Below the pieces are notes generated by a model. The model was given only the letters and a program-made list of their open reading frames with translations. It ran no database searches and was not told the origin of the DNA. The translations under genes were made by a program, and so were the position numbers. From positions 2,234,501 to 2,298,500 of the forward strand of contig NZ_CP111079.1 of assembly GCF_026278245.1 (NCBI RefSeq): a DNA stretch of 64,000 bases, written 5' to 3'. Shown in pieces: positions 17,714 to 26,178 of this stretch. Every line of letters begins with the position of its first letter. Position 1 is the stretch's first letter. Source of the DNA: Pontibacter kalidii (GTDB lineage Bacteria; Bacteroidota; Bacteroidia; Cytophagales; Hymenobacteraceae).

Positions 17714-18727
17714 ATGAACAAAATAACAACGGATATATGCATCGTGGGCGCAGGCCCGGTAGGTTTGTTTGCCGTGTTCGAGGCAGGCCTGCTCAAGATG
17801 CGTTGCCACGTAGTAGACGCGCTGCCAGCCGTAGGAGGTCAGCTGTCTGAGATTTACCCTAAAAAACCCATTTACGACATACCCGGTTTTCCGGAAATTC
17901 TGGCCGGTGATCTTATCAAGAACCTGGAGCAGCAGATTGCACCCTTCCACCCCACCTTTACGCTGGGCGAGCGCGTGGAGGACCTGGAGAAACAGGAGGA
18001 TGGCTCGTTTATAGTTCGTACGGTGGACGGCACTGAGATTGCCTGTAAGGTGGTAGCGATAGCCGGGGGGCTTGGCTCCTTTGAGCCGCGCAAACCCGCC
18101 ATCGAGCACCTGGAGAAGTATGAGCGCAAAGGCGTGGAGTACATGGTGCGCGACCCGGAGCAATTCCATAACAAGCGTGTCGTGATAGCCGGTGGTGGCG
18201 ACTCCGCCCTGGACTGGACCATTTACCTGGCCGGCCTCTGCAAAGAGTTGACCCTGGTGCACCGTGGCACAACCTTTAGAGGCGCACCCGAGTCTGCGGC
18301 CAAGGTGCTGAGCATGGCGGAGGAAGGCCAGATAAGGCTTATCCTGAAGTCTAACGTGACGGAGGTGCACGGCGAGGACAACCTGGAAGCTGTGACCGTG
18401 ATGGTAGACAATGCAGAACCTTACAGGATTGAGGTGGATAACTTCATCCCGCTGTTCGGGCTGGTGCCAAAGCTGGGCCCGATCGAGAACTGGGGCCTGG
18501 AGCTGGAAAAGAACGCCATTGTAGTAGATACAGAGGATTACTCTACCAACGTTGAAGGCGTGTATGCTATCGGTGATGTGAACACGTACCCGGGCAAGCT
18601 GAAGCTTATACTTTGCGGCTTCCATGAGGCGGCCCTGATGGCGCAGAGTGCCTACAACATCATCTACCCGGACAAAAAATTTGTGTTAAAGTATACGACC
18701 GTTAACGGTATTCAGGAGTTACAATAA
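17714..18727 (+). CDS. Ferredoxin--NADP reductase, thioredoxin-reductase-like type
   Basis: 337 residues. N-terminal FAD motif ICIVGAGPVGLFAVFEAG; PAVGGQLSEIYPKKPIYDIPGFPEI is the conserved flavin loop of TrxR-type FNRs; a second dinucleotide motif VVIAGGGDSALDW binds NADP(H). There is no CxxC thioredoxin-reductase active site, which separates FNR from TrxB. The C terminus carries GDVNTYPGKLKLILCGFHEAA. The stop codon overlaps the start of the ferredoxin gene by one base, so the two proteins are almost certainly partners. Confidence 0.92.
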   Translation: MNKITTDICIVGAGPVGLFAVFEAGLLKMRCHVVDALPAVGGQLSEIYPKKPIYDIPGFPEILAGDLIKNLEQQIAPFHPTFTLGERVEDLEKQEDGSFIVRTVDGTEIACKVVAIAGGLGSFEPRKPAIEHLEKYERKGVEYMVRDPEQFHNKRVVIAGGGDSALDWTIYLAGLCKELTLVHRGTTFRGAPESAAKVLSMAEEGQIRLILKSNVTEVHGEDNLEAVTVMVDNAEPYRIEVDNFIPLFGLVPKLGPIENWGLELEKNAIVVDTEDYSTNVEGVYAIGDVNTYPGKLKLILCGFHEAALMAQSAYNIIYPDKKFVLKYTTVNGIQELQ

Positions 18728-19050
18728 TGGAGGACGCAATCAAGATCTATGTAGAGCAGGAAAGCGGAGAGCGCATCGAGCTCGAGGCACCACTGGACAT
18801 GAACCTCTCGGTAATGGAAGTGCTGAAGGCGAATGAGTTTCCGGTGCAGGCCGTGTGCGGCGGCATGGCCATCTGCGCCACCTGCCACGTGGAGGTGCTG
18901 GAAAGCGGAGAGCTTCCGGAAATGAACGATGACGAAGCTTATATGCTCGAGACCCTGCCCCACGCTACCGAAAGCAGCCGCCTTTCGTGCCAGCTGCGCG
19001 TAAACCCCGACCTAGACGGCCTGGTGGTGCGCATCATGCCGGAGGCATAG
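18727..19050 (+). CDS. 2Fe-2S ferredoxin, adrenodoxin type
   Basis: 107 residues. The cluster ligands C44, C50, C53 and C88 follow Cx5Cx2C...C, with the CGGMAICATCHV loop typical of adrenodoxin-like ferredoxins, and an acidic MNDDEAYML segment for partner docking. Translationally coupled (TAATG) to the ferredoxin reductase before it, giving a complete NADPH to FNR to ferredoxin chain. The electron acceptor is not encoded nearby. Confidence 0.93.
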   Translation: MEDAIKIYVEQESGERIELEAPLDMNLSVMEVLKANEFPVQAVCGGMAICATCHVEVLESGELPEMNDDEAYMLETLPHATESSRLSCQLRVNPDLDGLVVRIMPEA

Positions 19051-19074
19051 CGTTTAACTTCTTGTTTTATACTT

Positions 19075-19108
19075 CAGAAAAGGTGCTGCTACGGCGGCAC
19101 CTTTTCTG
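19075..19108. terminator. Terminator between the ferredoxin operon and the convergent TIGR02588 gene
   Basis: CAGAAAAGGTGC (19075-19086) pairs with GCACCTTTTCTG (19097-19108), followed by TTTT. The symmetric stem can serve both strands. Confidence 0.8.
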
Positions 19109-19133
19109 TTTTGGGAGGATGTATAAATCACAA

Positions 19134-19547
19134 CTACGGCTTCTTGTAGCTCACCACTTTCACCACCACCGTGTCTGCGGCCGTGGGATCCTCTTCAAAA
19201 ATAACCCAGCCCTCCCGCATCGACTCCCGGGGGGCATACGGAAAGTCCAGGTCTGCTGTCTCCACGGCTTTCGCTCCGGTTAGCACTTCCACTTCAAGCT
19301 TTACCTCTTCGGCGGTTTCGCCACCTTTGTTGTGCAGCACAATGCGGTAGCGGTAAGGTGCGTGTTCGCTTGGGTCGGCAAAGCTTTCAGCCACCAGATC
19401 CGGTGAATTATACTTCTGATGATACGTCTGGTAAACCAGATAACCGATTATACTTAGCATCAGCAACAAACCTAGACTAAACACCACCCACTCAAACCAG
19501 TTTTTCCGGTCCTTTATATCGTCGCTATATTCTTCATTTTGTTCCAT
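19134..19547 (-). CDS. TIGR02588-like membrane-anchored protein
   Basis: 137 residues: short acidic cytosolic N terminus, one transmembrane helix (about 18-42, WVVFSLGLLLMLSIIGYLVY), then a soluble beta domain of about 90 residues (YRYRIVLHNKGGETAEEVKLE, REGWVIFEEDP). This architecture and its partnership with a TIGR02587 protein match the TIGR02588 family of unknown function. It is the second gene of a pair, 9 bp downstream of the larger membrane protein. Confidence 0.8.
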   Translation of the reverse strand: MEQNEEYSDDIKDRKNWFEWVVFSLGLLLMLSIIGYLVYQTYHQKYNSPDLVAESFADPSEHAPYRYRIVLHNKGGETAEEVKLEVEVLTGAKAVETADLDFPYAPRESMREGWVIFEEDPTAADTVVVKVVSYKKP

Positions 19548-19556
19548 AAAGCAAAC

Positions 19557-20465
19557 CTATCTAATTAGCAGGCGACCCGCCGATGCGCCCAGCGAGGTAA
19601 GCACCCCCAACGTTATACTTTGACTAAAGGCCATCCAGAAACCGATACCATCAAACCGGCCGAAATACCAAAGCATAAAGGCCGCCGCGCCCAGGCCTAC
19701 CAGGTAGCTGATGCAGGTGTCGAAGGCAATGTTGTAAAGCAGCCCGTTCACACTGCGACCGCCATTGCCTTTGATATCGCTGAAATAAAGTACAATGGTG
19801 CTGAGTATGATGGATACCAACGCCATAGCCAGGATGTTGCCGGCTGTAGAGTCCACCGCAATCTTCAGCACCTCCTCGGTAGGAGCCACGTTGCCGCCTA
19901 CCAGTATAGCACCGCACAGGGCCAGCACCGCACTTCCCAGCTTCGATCTGTAAAGCGAGTCCTTGTTCTCCCGCTCCGCCTGTTCCTTTAGTTTCCGCTC
20001 AGTTTCATCGTCATCAACCGTTTCTCCCTCGTTCACTCCCAGCTGCGCCGTTCCCACCGATACGCCAATCGACACTGCCATGGCCTCGATGATCACCTTG
20101 CCCATTATTTCGTCGGTCGACATGTGCCCGAACTCAATGCGGTTAAGCATGTAGAGTACCCCGAACGAGAGCAGTAAGCCAATGCCCATCTCCTCCACCG
20201 AGTCCACCATAACGCTGCGCCACGACACATCAGGGCGCATGCCGGCAAAACGGTTATAGCCCAACAACAGCAGGTAGGTAACCGCCACCAGCAGCAGCAG
20301 TTGCTGTGGTGATGCAATAAAACCCGCCCACCACACCTCCATGGTGTAAAGCAGTGGAAAACTGAACAGCAGTCCGCCAGTTATCCCCCGCGCATACTCC
20401 TTCAGCGACTGCCGCAGGGGCCGGTTGTTGCTCGTTACCTTTGAGTCTTGTTTATAATTTGTCAC
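19557..20465 (-). CDS. TIGR02587/DUF2391 integral membrane protein
   Basis: 302 residues with about 7-8 hydrophobic segments. The N-terminal YARGITGGLLFSFPLLYTMEVWW and the charged loop VDSVEEMGIG are typical of TIGR02587 (DUF2391). A cytosolic stretch at about 150-170 (DDDETERKLKEQAEREN) is strongly charged. Members regularly occur next to TIGR02588 genes, as here. Function unknown; both likely form one inner-membrane complex. Confidence 0.85.
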   Translation of the reverse strand: MTNYKQDSKVTSNNRPLRQSLKEYARGITGGLLFSFPLLYTMEVWWAGFIASPQQLLLLVAVTYLLLLGYNRFAGMRPDVSWRSVMVDSVEEMGIGLLLSFGVLYMLNRIEFGHMSTDEIMGKVIIEAMAVSIGVSVGTAQLGVNEGETVDDDETERKLKEQAERENKDSLYRSKLGSAVLALCGAILVGGNVAPTEEVLKIAVDSTAGNILAMALVSIILSTIVLYFSDIKGNGGRSVNGLLYNIAFDTCISYLVGLGAAAFMLWYFGRFDGIGFWMAFSQSITLGVLTSLGASAGRLLIR

Positions 20466-20561
20466 TTCTGAATATTTGGAGGCTTATACGGCAGTGGATC
20501 GTTTCAGGCTGCTTTGGGGACAGGTTGAGGTTCGGAAAGCCTTATGCTTAAGGGGTAAATA

Positions 20562-20591
20562 TTGACAAAGCTTAATATTTATATATCTTTG
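20562..20591 (+). promoter_or_regulatory. Strong Bacteroidota promoter for the tandem barrel genes
   Basis: TTG at 20562-20564 (-33) and TATCTTTG at 20584-20591 (-7, exact TAnnTTTG) are 19 bp apart. Start of transcription is expected near 20597, giving a leader of about 30 nt before the ATG at 20628. Confidence 0.75.
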
Positions 20592-20627
20592 ATCACTAAA
20601 CATCCTTTAAGCCTAAAGAAAACAAAC

Positions 20628-21275
20628 ATGAAAAAGCTTTTAGCAGCCGTAGTCTTCGCTTTGATTGGCACTGGCGCCTTTGCGCAGACGTCCCAGGGAA
20701 CCGTTGTGGTAACAGGCAGCCTTTCCCTTAGAACTTCCACCTCGGAATCCAAACAGAACGATACCATCAGCCATGAATCCAGTGAAACTGCATTCAGAAT
20801 AGGCCCTACTCTTGGTTATATGCTTGGCAATAACTTTGAGCTTGGTGCTGCTTTGGGTTACACCCATTCAACAACCAAGAATATAAACTTCAACAGTGAG
20901 GGAGATAGCAATGAAATGACAACTAAAACAAACGGCTTCGTTATTAGCCCTTATTTGAAAAAGTATTTTATGCTCTCTGAGCAGTTTGCCCTTACCGGCC
21001 AACTTTCCGCCGGCCTAGGGGTCTACAAAACCAAGTATGACCCTAACACTAATTACCAGCCGAGAAGCATTTCTTTTACTGCAACGCTAGCCCCTGGAAT
21101 TACCTATTTCCCTTCTGATAAACTTGGTATAAGTACTGGCCTTGGGGGGCTGCAATATGCGCAGACATTAAAGAGAAAAGAATCCGGTGAGGCCCCTAAG
21201 AAGACTAATTCCGAATTACGTATTGGTTTTGAGGATGCACTATTCTTCAGTTTAAGCTATTACATCAACCGCTAA
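20628..21275 (+). CDS. Outer-membrane beta-barrel protein, paralogue 1
   Basis: 215 residues: signal peptide (1-19, ending GAFAQ) and an eight-strand OmpA/OmpX-like porin-family barrel with alternating strands (FRIGPTLGYMLGNNFELGAALGY, FVISPYLKKYFMLSEQFALTG, LGISTGLGGLQY). It ends in Tyr-Ile-Asn-Arg. The start at 20628 is set by the signal peptide and by the promoter just upstream. The next gene is a diverged copy with the same leader text CCTAAAGAAnACAAAC before its ATG, pointing to tandem duplication. Function unknown. Confidence 0.85.
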   Translation: MKKLLAAVVFALIGTGAFAQTSQGTVVVTGSLSLRTSTSESKQNDTISHESSETAFRIGPTLGYMLGNNFELGAALGYTHSTTKNINFNSEGDSNEMTTKTNGFVISPYLKKYFMLSEQFALTGQLSAGLGVYKTKYDPNTNYQPRSISFTATLAPGITYFPSDKLGISTGLGGLQYAQTLKRKESGEAPKKTNSELRIGFEDALFFSLSYYINR

Positions 21276-21425
21276 TTAAATACCATTTACGTCTGAGCAG
21301 GTATCTATTTTCATCGATTATCCTAAATGATGAAGTATGAAAAATTTCACACTGACCCGCTCTTCCCAAAATACTTCTCTTAATTCACCCAGGTATAAAT
21401 CCTAAATTCCTAAAGAAGACAAACC

Positions 21426-22097
21426 ATGAAGAAATTAATACTTACTACTCTACTCGCCTGCATCGGTTCCGCTGCTCTCGCCCAAATATCCCAAGGTACC
21501 GTTGTGGCCTCCGGCTCTCTAAGCTATTATGATCACACTAACACGGCTGAGGACAAAATAAGCTCAACAGACAACAGATCCTTTTCTATTGCGCCGGGGA
21601 TAGGGTACATGATCAAAGAAAGTCTTGAGGCTGGCATCAGTTTCCGTTTCACTACCTCTACATATGCGTCAAACTCAGCTCATTTGGATGAGTCGGGCAA
21701 TCGTGAACCATATTCATTCAGTGAGAGCAAGGACAATAGCTTTGCCATTTCCCCTTATTTGAAGAAATACTTTGCTGTTTCAGAGAAAATCGCATTTACC
21801 GGCGAAGCATATCTTAGCTTCTCAAAGGGAAACAGCCGCTATAAGTCAGAAATACTGGAGTATAGTAGCACTGAATCTAATAGAAGCAACACGGGATTCG
21901 GCGTAGGCATTAGACCAGGTATAACCTTTTTTCCAACCGAGAAGATAGGCTTGAGCGCAAACTTCGGACGTCTAGGATATAATCATACTACGTACAAAAA
22001 TGAAGAATATAACTTTAAGTCAAAATCCTCATACTTCGGCTTAAGCCTAGATGGTAGCACCCTTACCTTTGGCTTCGGCTACTTCATCAGCCGCTAA
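21426..22097 (+). CDS. Outer-membrane beta-barrel protein, paralogue 2
   Basis: 223 residues with signal peptide (1-19, ending ALAQ). It shares with the previous gene the SQGTVVxSGSLS mature start, ISPYLKKYFAVSEKIAFTGE and GITFFPTEKIGLSANFG, and the C-terminal YFISR. The 150-bp spacer has no exact -7 box I could find, so it may be read from the upstream promoter. Both copies are more AT-rich than their neighbours. Confidence 0.85.
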   Translation: MKKLILTTLLACIGSAALAQISQGTVVASGSLSYYDHTNTAEDKISSTDNRSFSIAPGIGYMIKESLEAGISFRFTTSTYASNSAHLDESGNREPYSFSESKDNSFAISPYLKKYFAVSEKIAFTGEAYLSFSKGNSRYKSEILEYSSTESNRSNTGFGVGIRPGITFFPTEKIGLSANFGRLGYNHTTYKNEEYNFKSKSSYFGLSLDGSTLTFGFGYFISR

Positions 22098-22108
22098 CCT
22101 AGTATAAC

Positions 22109-22167
22109 AAGTATAAAAAGAGCGTCCTGCGCAAGTATAGCTTACGCAGGACGCTCTTTTTATACTT
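22109..22167. terminator. Bidirectional terminator with AAGTATA at both arm ends
   Basis: Perfect 23-bp arms at 22109-22131 and 22145-22167, with a 13-nt loop that itself contains AAGTATA. Arms end in TTTTTATACTT on either strand. It separates the barrel genes from the convergent LutA-like gene. Confidence 0.88.
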
Positions 22168-22183
22168 TGGCAGCTATTTATAC

Positions 22184-22924
22184 TTACCAGCCGCTTGCCA
22201 GCACGTCGGCGATGTGCATGGTTTTGATCGGTTTGTTCTGTCTTTTGATGTAGGCCTCCAGGTGCATCAGACAACTGCTGTCGGTGGAGACGATGTAATC
22301 GGCGCCGGTGGCCAGGGCATTGTCTACCTTTTGCTCGGCCATGGCCGTAGAGATCGCCTCAAACTTCACGGCAAAAGTACCTCCGAAGCCGCAGCAGGTT
22401 TCATTATCCTCCATTTCCACCAGCTCCAGCCCGCGCACGTGGCTCAGGAGCTCGCGCGGGCCGGCTTTTATGCCGCACTCGCGCAGTGCGCTGCAGGAGT
22501 CGTGGTACGTATACTTGCCTGGCAGCGAAGCCCCCTCAATGCGCGTAATATCCAGCACGTCGGTCAGGAACTCGGTTAGCTCATACACCTTCTTCTGCAT
22601 GGCCCGGTACTGCACCAGCTTCGACGACTTCACGAAAATATCCTGGTAGGCGTTTCGCACCATGCCTACGCAAGAAGCCGATGGCGCTACAATGTAGTGG
22701 GAGGTATCGCTCGTGAAATCCTCCAGGAACTTATCGGCTACTTCGCGGGCCTCATCAAAGAAGCCGGCGTTATAGGCGGGCTGTCCGCAGCAGGTCTGGT
22801 TGGGGTTGTAGCGCACATCGCAGCCCACCTTCTCCAGTACCTTCACCATGTTCATGGCCGTGTCCGGGAAGAGCTGGTCCACGAAGCACGGGACGAATAT
22901 ATCAACTATGTGTCTTCTTGCCAT
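22184..22924 (-). CDS. LutA/GlcF-like (Fe-S)-binding oxidoreductase subunit
   Basis: 246 residues made of two cysteine-rich CCG domains: PNQTCCGQPAYNAGF (C45, C46) and DNETCCGFGGTFAVK, plus FVPCFVDQ and YHDSC. This is the LutA/YkgE pattern, part of L-lactate utilisation complexes or heterodisulfide-reductase-like proteins. No LutB or LutC lies beside it; instead it follows an HMG-CoA lyase gene by 1 bp, so the two are co-transcribed. Physiological substrate uncertain. Confidence 0.88.
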   Translation of the reverse strand: MARRHIVDIFVPCFVDQLFPDTAMNMVKVLEKVGCDVRYNPNQTCCGQPAYNAGFFDEAREVADKFLEDFTSDTSHYIVAPSASCVGMVRNAYQDIFVKSSKLVQYRAMQKKVYELTEFLTDVLDITRIEGASLPGKYTYHDSCSALRECGIKAGPRELLSHVRGLELVEMEDNETCCGFGGTFAVKFEAISTAMAEQKVDNALATGADYIVSTDSSCLMHLEAYIKRQNKPIKTMHIADVLASGW

Positions 22925-22925
22925 A

Positions 22926-23771
22926 CTATAGAAACACCGCCCCGGATTCGGCCATGGCGGCCTGCAGGGCAGCTTTGTTGAGGTGCAAATCTACGCCAAT
23001 ATTTTCGAAGTAGCCTATCATATTTTCGGTGGGCATGTTGCCCACCAACTCGTCCTTGGCCATGGGGCAGCCGCCATAGCCGCGCAGGGCCCCGTCGAAG
23101 CGGCGGCAGCCGGCGCGGTAGGCCGCCGCTATTTTCTCTTGCCAGGCAGTGGGCGTGGTGTGCAGGTGCGCCCCAAACTCCATATGCGTAAAAGCCGGGA
23201 TCAGATGGCTGAACAGATAAGTGATGCTCTCTGGCGTAGCCACGCCGATGGTATCCGACAGCGACACGACTTTTACCTGCAGCCTGTCCAACTCCTGCAC
23301 GACGCTAATTACCGTCTCCACATCCCAGGGGTCATTGTAGGGATTTCCGAAGCCCATGGAGATATAGGTAACAAGTGTTTTGTTGTGCCGGTGGCAGGTT
23401 TCCTGGATCTCGGCCAGCTGCTGCATGGCCTCGGCTATACTTTTGTTGGTGTTGCGCTGCTGAAACGTTTCCGATACCGACAGCGGGAAACCCAGGTAAT
23501 CTATCTGCGCATACTTGGCGGCCTCTTCGGCGCCGCGGGTATTGGCGATGATGGCGAGTAGTTTGGAAGAGGTTCCGTCCAGCTCCAGTCCTGCCAGCAC
23601 CTGGGCCGTGTCGGCCATCTGCGGAATGGCTTTGGGCGACACAAAGCTTCCGAAATCAATGGTATCGAAGCCTACCTGCAGCAACTGGTTAATGTACTTT
23701 ACTTTGGTCTCGGTAGGTATAAAGTCCTTGATACCTTGCATGGCATCGCGGGGGCACTCAATTATTTTCAT
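22926..23771 (-). CDS. Hydroxymethylglutaryl-CoA lyase family protein
   Basis: 281 residues, a DRE-TIM metallolyase. The N-terminal ECPRDAMQGIKDFIPT replaces the usual PRDGxQ motif, so the canonical Arg-Asp pair is kept. The central SDTIGVATPE, HLHTT metal site and C-terminal GYGGCPMAKDELVGNMPTE (catalytic Cys loop) match HMG-CoA lyases, which split HMG-CoA to acetoacetate and acetyl-CoA in leucine breakdown. First gene of a two-gene unit with the LutA-like protein. Confidence 0.88.
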   Translation of the reverse strand: MKIIECPRDAMQGIKDFIPTETKVKYINQLLQVGFDTIDFGSFVSPKAIPQMADTAQVLAGLELDGTSSKLLAIIANTRGAEEAAKYAQIDYLGFPLSVSETFQQRNTNKSIAEAMQQLAEIQETCHRHNKTLVTYISMGFGNPYNDPWDVETVISVVQELDRLQVKVVSLSDTIGVATPESITYLFSHLIPAFTHMEFGAHLHTTPTAWQEKIAAAYRAGCRRFDGALRGYGGCPMAKDELVGNMPTENMIGYFENIGVDLHLNKAALQAAMAESGAVFL

Positions 23772-23813
23772 CGTTTCAGCTTAATTTTTAAAGTATAGCA
23801 GGGCTGCCTTTCC

Positions 23814-23855
23814 CAAAGGTACAGTTATCTAATAAACTAAAAAAGTACAAAGGTA
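23814..23855 (-). promoter_or_regulatory. Two minus-strand -7 boxes ahead of the HMG-CoA lyase operon
   Basis: TACCTTTG occurs twice on the minus strand (23821-23814 and 23855-23848), 34 bp apart, both exact TAnnTTTG. No TTG at the ideal distance was found for either. Confidence 0.4.
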
Positions 23856-24197
23856 TACTTTGATATCCGACTGAGATTAAATAACTTATCTATCAAAAAC
23901 ATACTGTTGCAACAGCAGCAGCCACCCATGATGACGAAGATACGCAGTCGTATAGTGCTGACAGCCGGAGGTGCCGCTGGCCTTGTTGGTCAAACACACG
24001 GTCATGTTTGCCAGCGTAAAGGCGCCGCTCCTTATACCTGCCCCTCTTGCAAAAGTATACAGGATGCCAGGCGTAGCGCAAAACAGAATCATACCTCGCC
24101 GCCAGGCCGTGGCTTTAACGTATACTCCTCCATGGACCAGTTTGCAGGGCGACCGGCTGCTGAGGCTGCTCCTGGTAATTCTTCTAACATATAACCT
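23856..24197. other. Gene-free stretch
   Basis: Frames are open on both strands but none encodes recognisable protein, and codon use is unlike neighbours. I see only two AAGTATA copies near 24053 and 23853. It should contain the promoter for the aldehyde dehydrogenase. Confidence 0.5.
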
Positions 24198-25625
24198 ATG
24201 CCTCGCATCAATACCATACGCATGACCCCAACCATAGTAGAGACAGACCTGCAGCGCATACAATCGGTGTTAAAGAAACAGCGTGAGTTCTTCTCGACAG
24301 GCCATACCTTAGAACTGGCTTTCCGGAAAGAGCGGCTGCAGGAATTGCAGCGGGCCATCGGGCAGCATGAGCAGGAACTGATGGATGCCATGTACACCGA
24401 TTTTCACAAGCCGGAGATGGAGGCTTACAGCACCGAGGTCGGGTTTGTGGAACTGGAACTGAAACTGGTGCTGAAAAACCTGCGCAAATGGTCGGAGCCG
24501 AAGCGGGTGAAGGAGTCGCTCATCAATTTCCCGTCGCGCAGCTACGTTCATTCCGACCCCTATGGCGTAGCACTGATCATCGGCCCCTGGAACTACCCGT
24601 TTCAACTGCTGCTAAATCCACTGATCGGGGCCATGGCCGCCGGCAACTGCGCCATCGTGAAGCCGTCTGAGCTTACGCCCACCACCTCGGCAGTGGTAGC
24701 AAAAATGATCCGCCAGCACTTCGATGATTCCTACATTGCCACCGTGGAGGGAGGCGTACAAACAACGCAGCACCTGCTGCAGCAGCGCTTCGACTACATC
24801 TTTTTCACGGGTAGCACCCAGGTGGGCAAAATTGTGATGAAGGCTGCGGCCGAGCACCTAACGCCGGTAACACTGGAGCTGGGCGGAAAGAGCCCCGCCA
24901 TTGTGGCCGAAGACGCCGACCTGGGCCTGGCGGCGCGGCGCATCGCCTGGGGAAAATTTCTGAATGCCGGGCAGACCTGCATCGCCCCGGATTACCTGCT
25001 GGTGCAGGAAAGTGTAAAAGAGGAGCTCCTGCAGCTCATCAGCCAGTACATCAGCGACTTTTACAGCGAAGACCCCAGGCAAAGCCCCGACTTTGCCCGC
25101 ATTGTGAACGACAGGCATTTTAACCGGCTCAGCAGTTTTCTGCGGGATGGCATGGTTCGCACCGGGGGCATAACCGATGCTGCCAGCCGCTACATCGCCC
25201 CTACCCTACTGGACAAGGTGACGTGGCAGCACCCCATTATGCAGGAGGAGATTTTCGGGCCGATACTGCCGGTGCTCACCTTTCAGCAGCTGGACGAGGC
25301 CATCAACCAGGTGCGGGGGCGCGAGAAACCCCTGGCCTTGTACTTCTTCTCGAACGATGACCGGAAGAAAGCACAGGTCCTCAAGTATACCTCCTTTGGA
25401 GGAGGCTGCATCAACGATACAGTCTCACACATCATTAACCCGCACCTGCCCTTTGGCGGCGTGGGCCAGAGCGGCATGGGCAGCTACCACGGCCAGAGCA
25501 GCTTCGAGTTGTTTTCGCAGCAGAAGAGCGTACTGCACCGCGGCACCTGGCTGGACCTGCCGCTGCGCTACCCGCCTTACGGCAACCGCCTGCCCATGCT
25601 GCGCAAGCTCTTTAAATGGCTCTGA
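24198..25625 (+). CDS. Aldehyde dehydrogenase, class 3-like
   Basis: 475 residues. IIGPWNYPFQLLLNPLIGAMAAGN and FTGSTQVGK bind NAD(P); the general base is E227 in LELGGKSP and the nucleophile C261 in GQTCIAPDY. The long C-terminal extension with a basic hydrophobic end (PYGNRLPMLRKLFKWL) resembles ALDH3-type fatty-aldehyde dehydrogenases. The ATG at 24222 is an equally good start, giving MTPTIVETDL. Single gene; oxidises medium or long-chain or aromatic aldehydes by family knowledge. Confidence 0.93.
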   Translation: MPRINTIRMTPTIVETDLQRIQSVLKKQREFFSTGHTLELAFRKERLQELQRAIGQHEQELMDAMYTDFHKPEMEAYSTEVGFVELELKLVLKNLRKWSEPKRVKESLINFPSRSYVHSDPYGVALIIGPWNYPFQLLLNPLIGAMAAGNCAIVKPSELTPTTSAVVAKMIRQHFDDSYIATVEGGVQTTQHLLQQRFDYIFFTGSTQVGKIVMKAAAEHLTPVTLELGGKSPAIVAEDADLGLAARRIAWGKFLNAGQTCIAPDYLLVQESVKEELLQLISQYISDFYSEDPRQSPDFARIVNDRHFNRLSSFLRDGMVRTGGITDAASRYIAPTLLDKVTWQHPIMQEEIFGPILPVLTFQQLDEAINQVRGREKPLALYFFSNDDRKKAQVLKYTSFGGGCINDTVSHIINPHLPFGGVGQSGMGSYHGQSSFELFSQQKSVLHRGTWLDLPLRYPPYGNRLPMLRKLFKWL

Positions 25626-25723
25626 TCCCGGGCCGCCATGCTTAACCTACCGGTAGTATACTTCGTTTCAGGAACATGCGCGGACATGCTTTGCGCCGAT
25701 ACACGTTTACAAAGTATAAGACC

Positions 25724-26098
25724 ATGGAAAACCTGATTCAATACCTGGACGACTCGCTGGTGCCGCTGGAGCAGAAAGTGATCGCATACCTGAACCTGGA
25801 GAAAGACATCCGCAAGGCGGAGGTGGATATGCTGACCAAGAAGCACGGGCCCGTTGAGGAGGCGGCAGAGAACACAGCCACCACCTTACAGGAAGTGCCT
25901 GAGGTGTCGCAGGAGCAGTTGCAGGAGATGGTGCAGCAACTGGACACGCTGCGCGAGGAGATTATACAGCTGCTGCCCGAGAAGAACAAGTTTATTGAGG
26001 TAAACCTGGGCTACGGTCCCAGCATGGTAGGCTACTTCACAGCCGACCACGAGACGCACGTGCCACTGCCGGAGCCCATCCTGCGGGTGGTGCATTAA
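25724..26098 (+). CDS. Hypothetical coiled-coil protein
   Basis: 124 residues from MENLIQYLDD. Highly charged and Glu/Gln-rich with heptad-like leucines (residues 10-100), no signal peptide. A short conserved-looking tail NLGYGPSMVGYFTADHE ends it. I recognise no family. It may be co-transcribed with the aldehyde dehydrogenase (98 bp gap, no terminator). Confidence 0.7.
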   Translation: MENLIQYLDDSLVPLEQKVIAYLNLEKDIRKAEVDMLTKKHGPVEEAAENTATTLQEVPEVSQEQLQEMVQQLDTLREEIIQLLPEKNKFIEVNLGYGPSMVGYFTADHETHVPLPEPILRVVH

Positions 26099-26178
26099 GC
26101 AGGGCAAAGCGTAGTATGGTTTCACTGCCGTTTTAAAACGCTATATTTATACCCGAAACAACCAACACAGACCACTAA

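Noticed and set aside
23886..24263. Minus-strand frame of about 125 codons before the aldehyde dehydrogenase
   Set aside because: Cys/Arg/Tyr-rich random composition and overlap with the aldehyde dehydrogenase start on the other strand.
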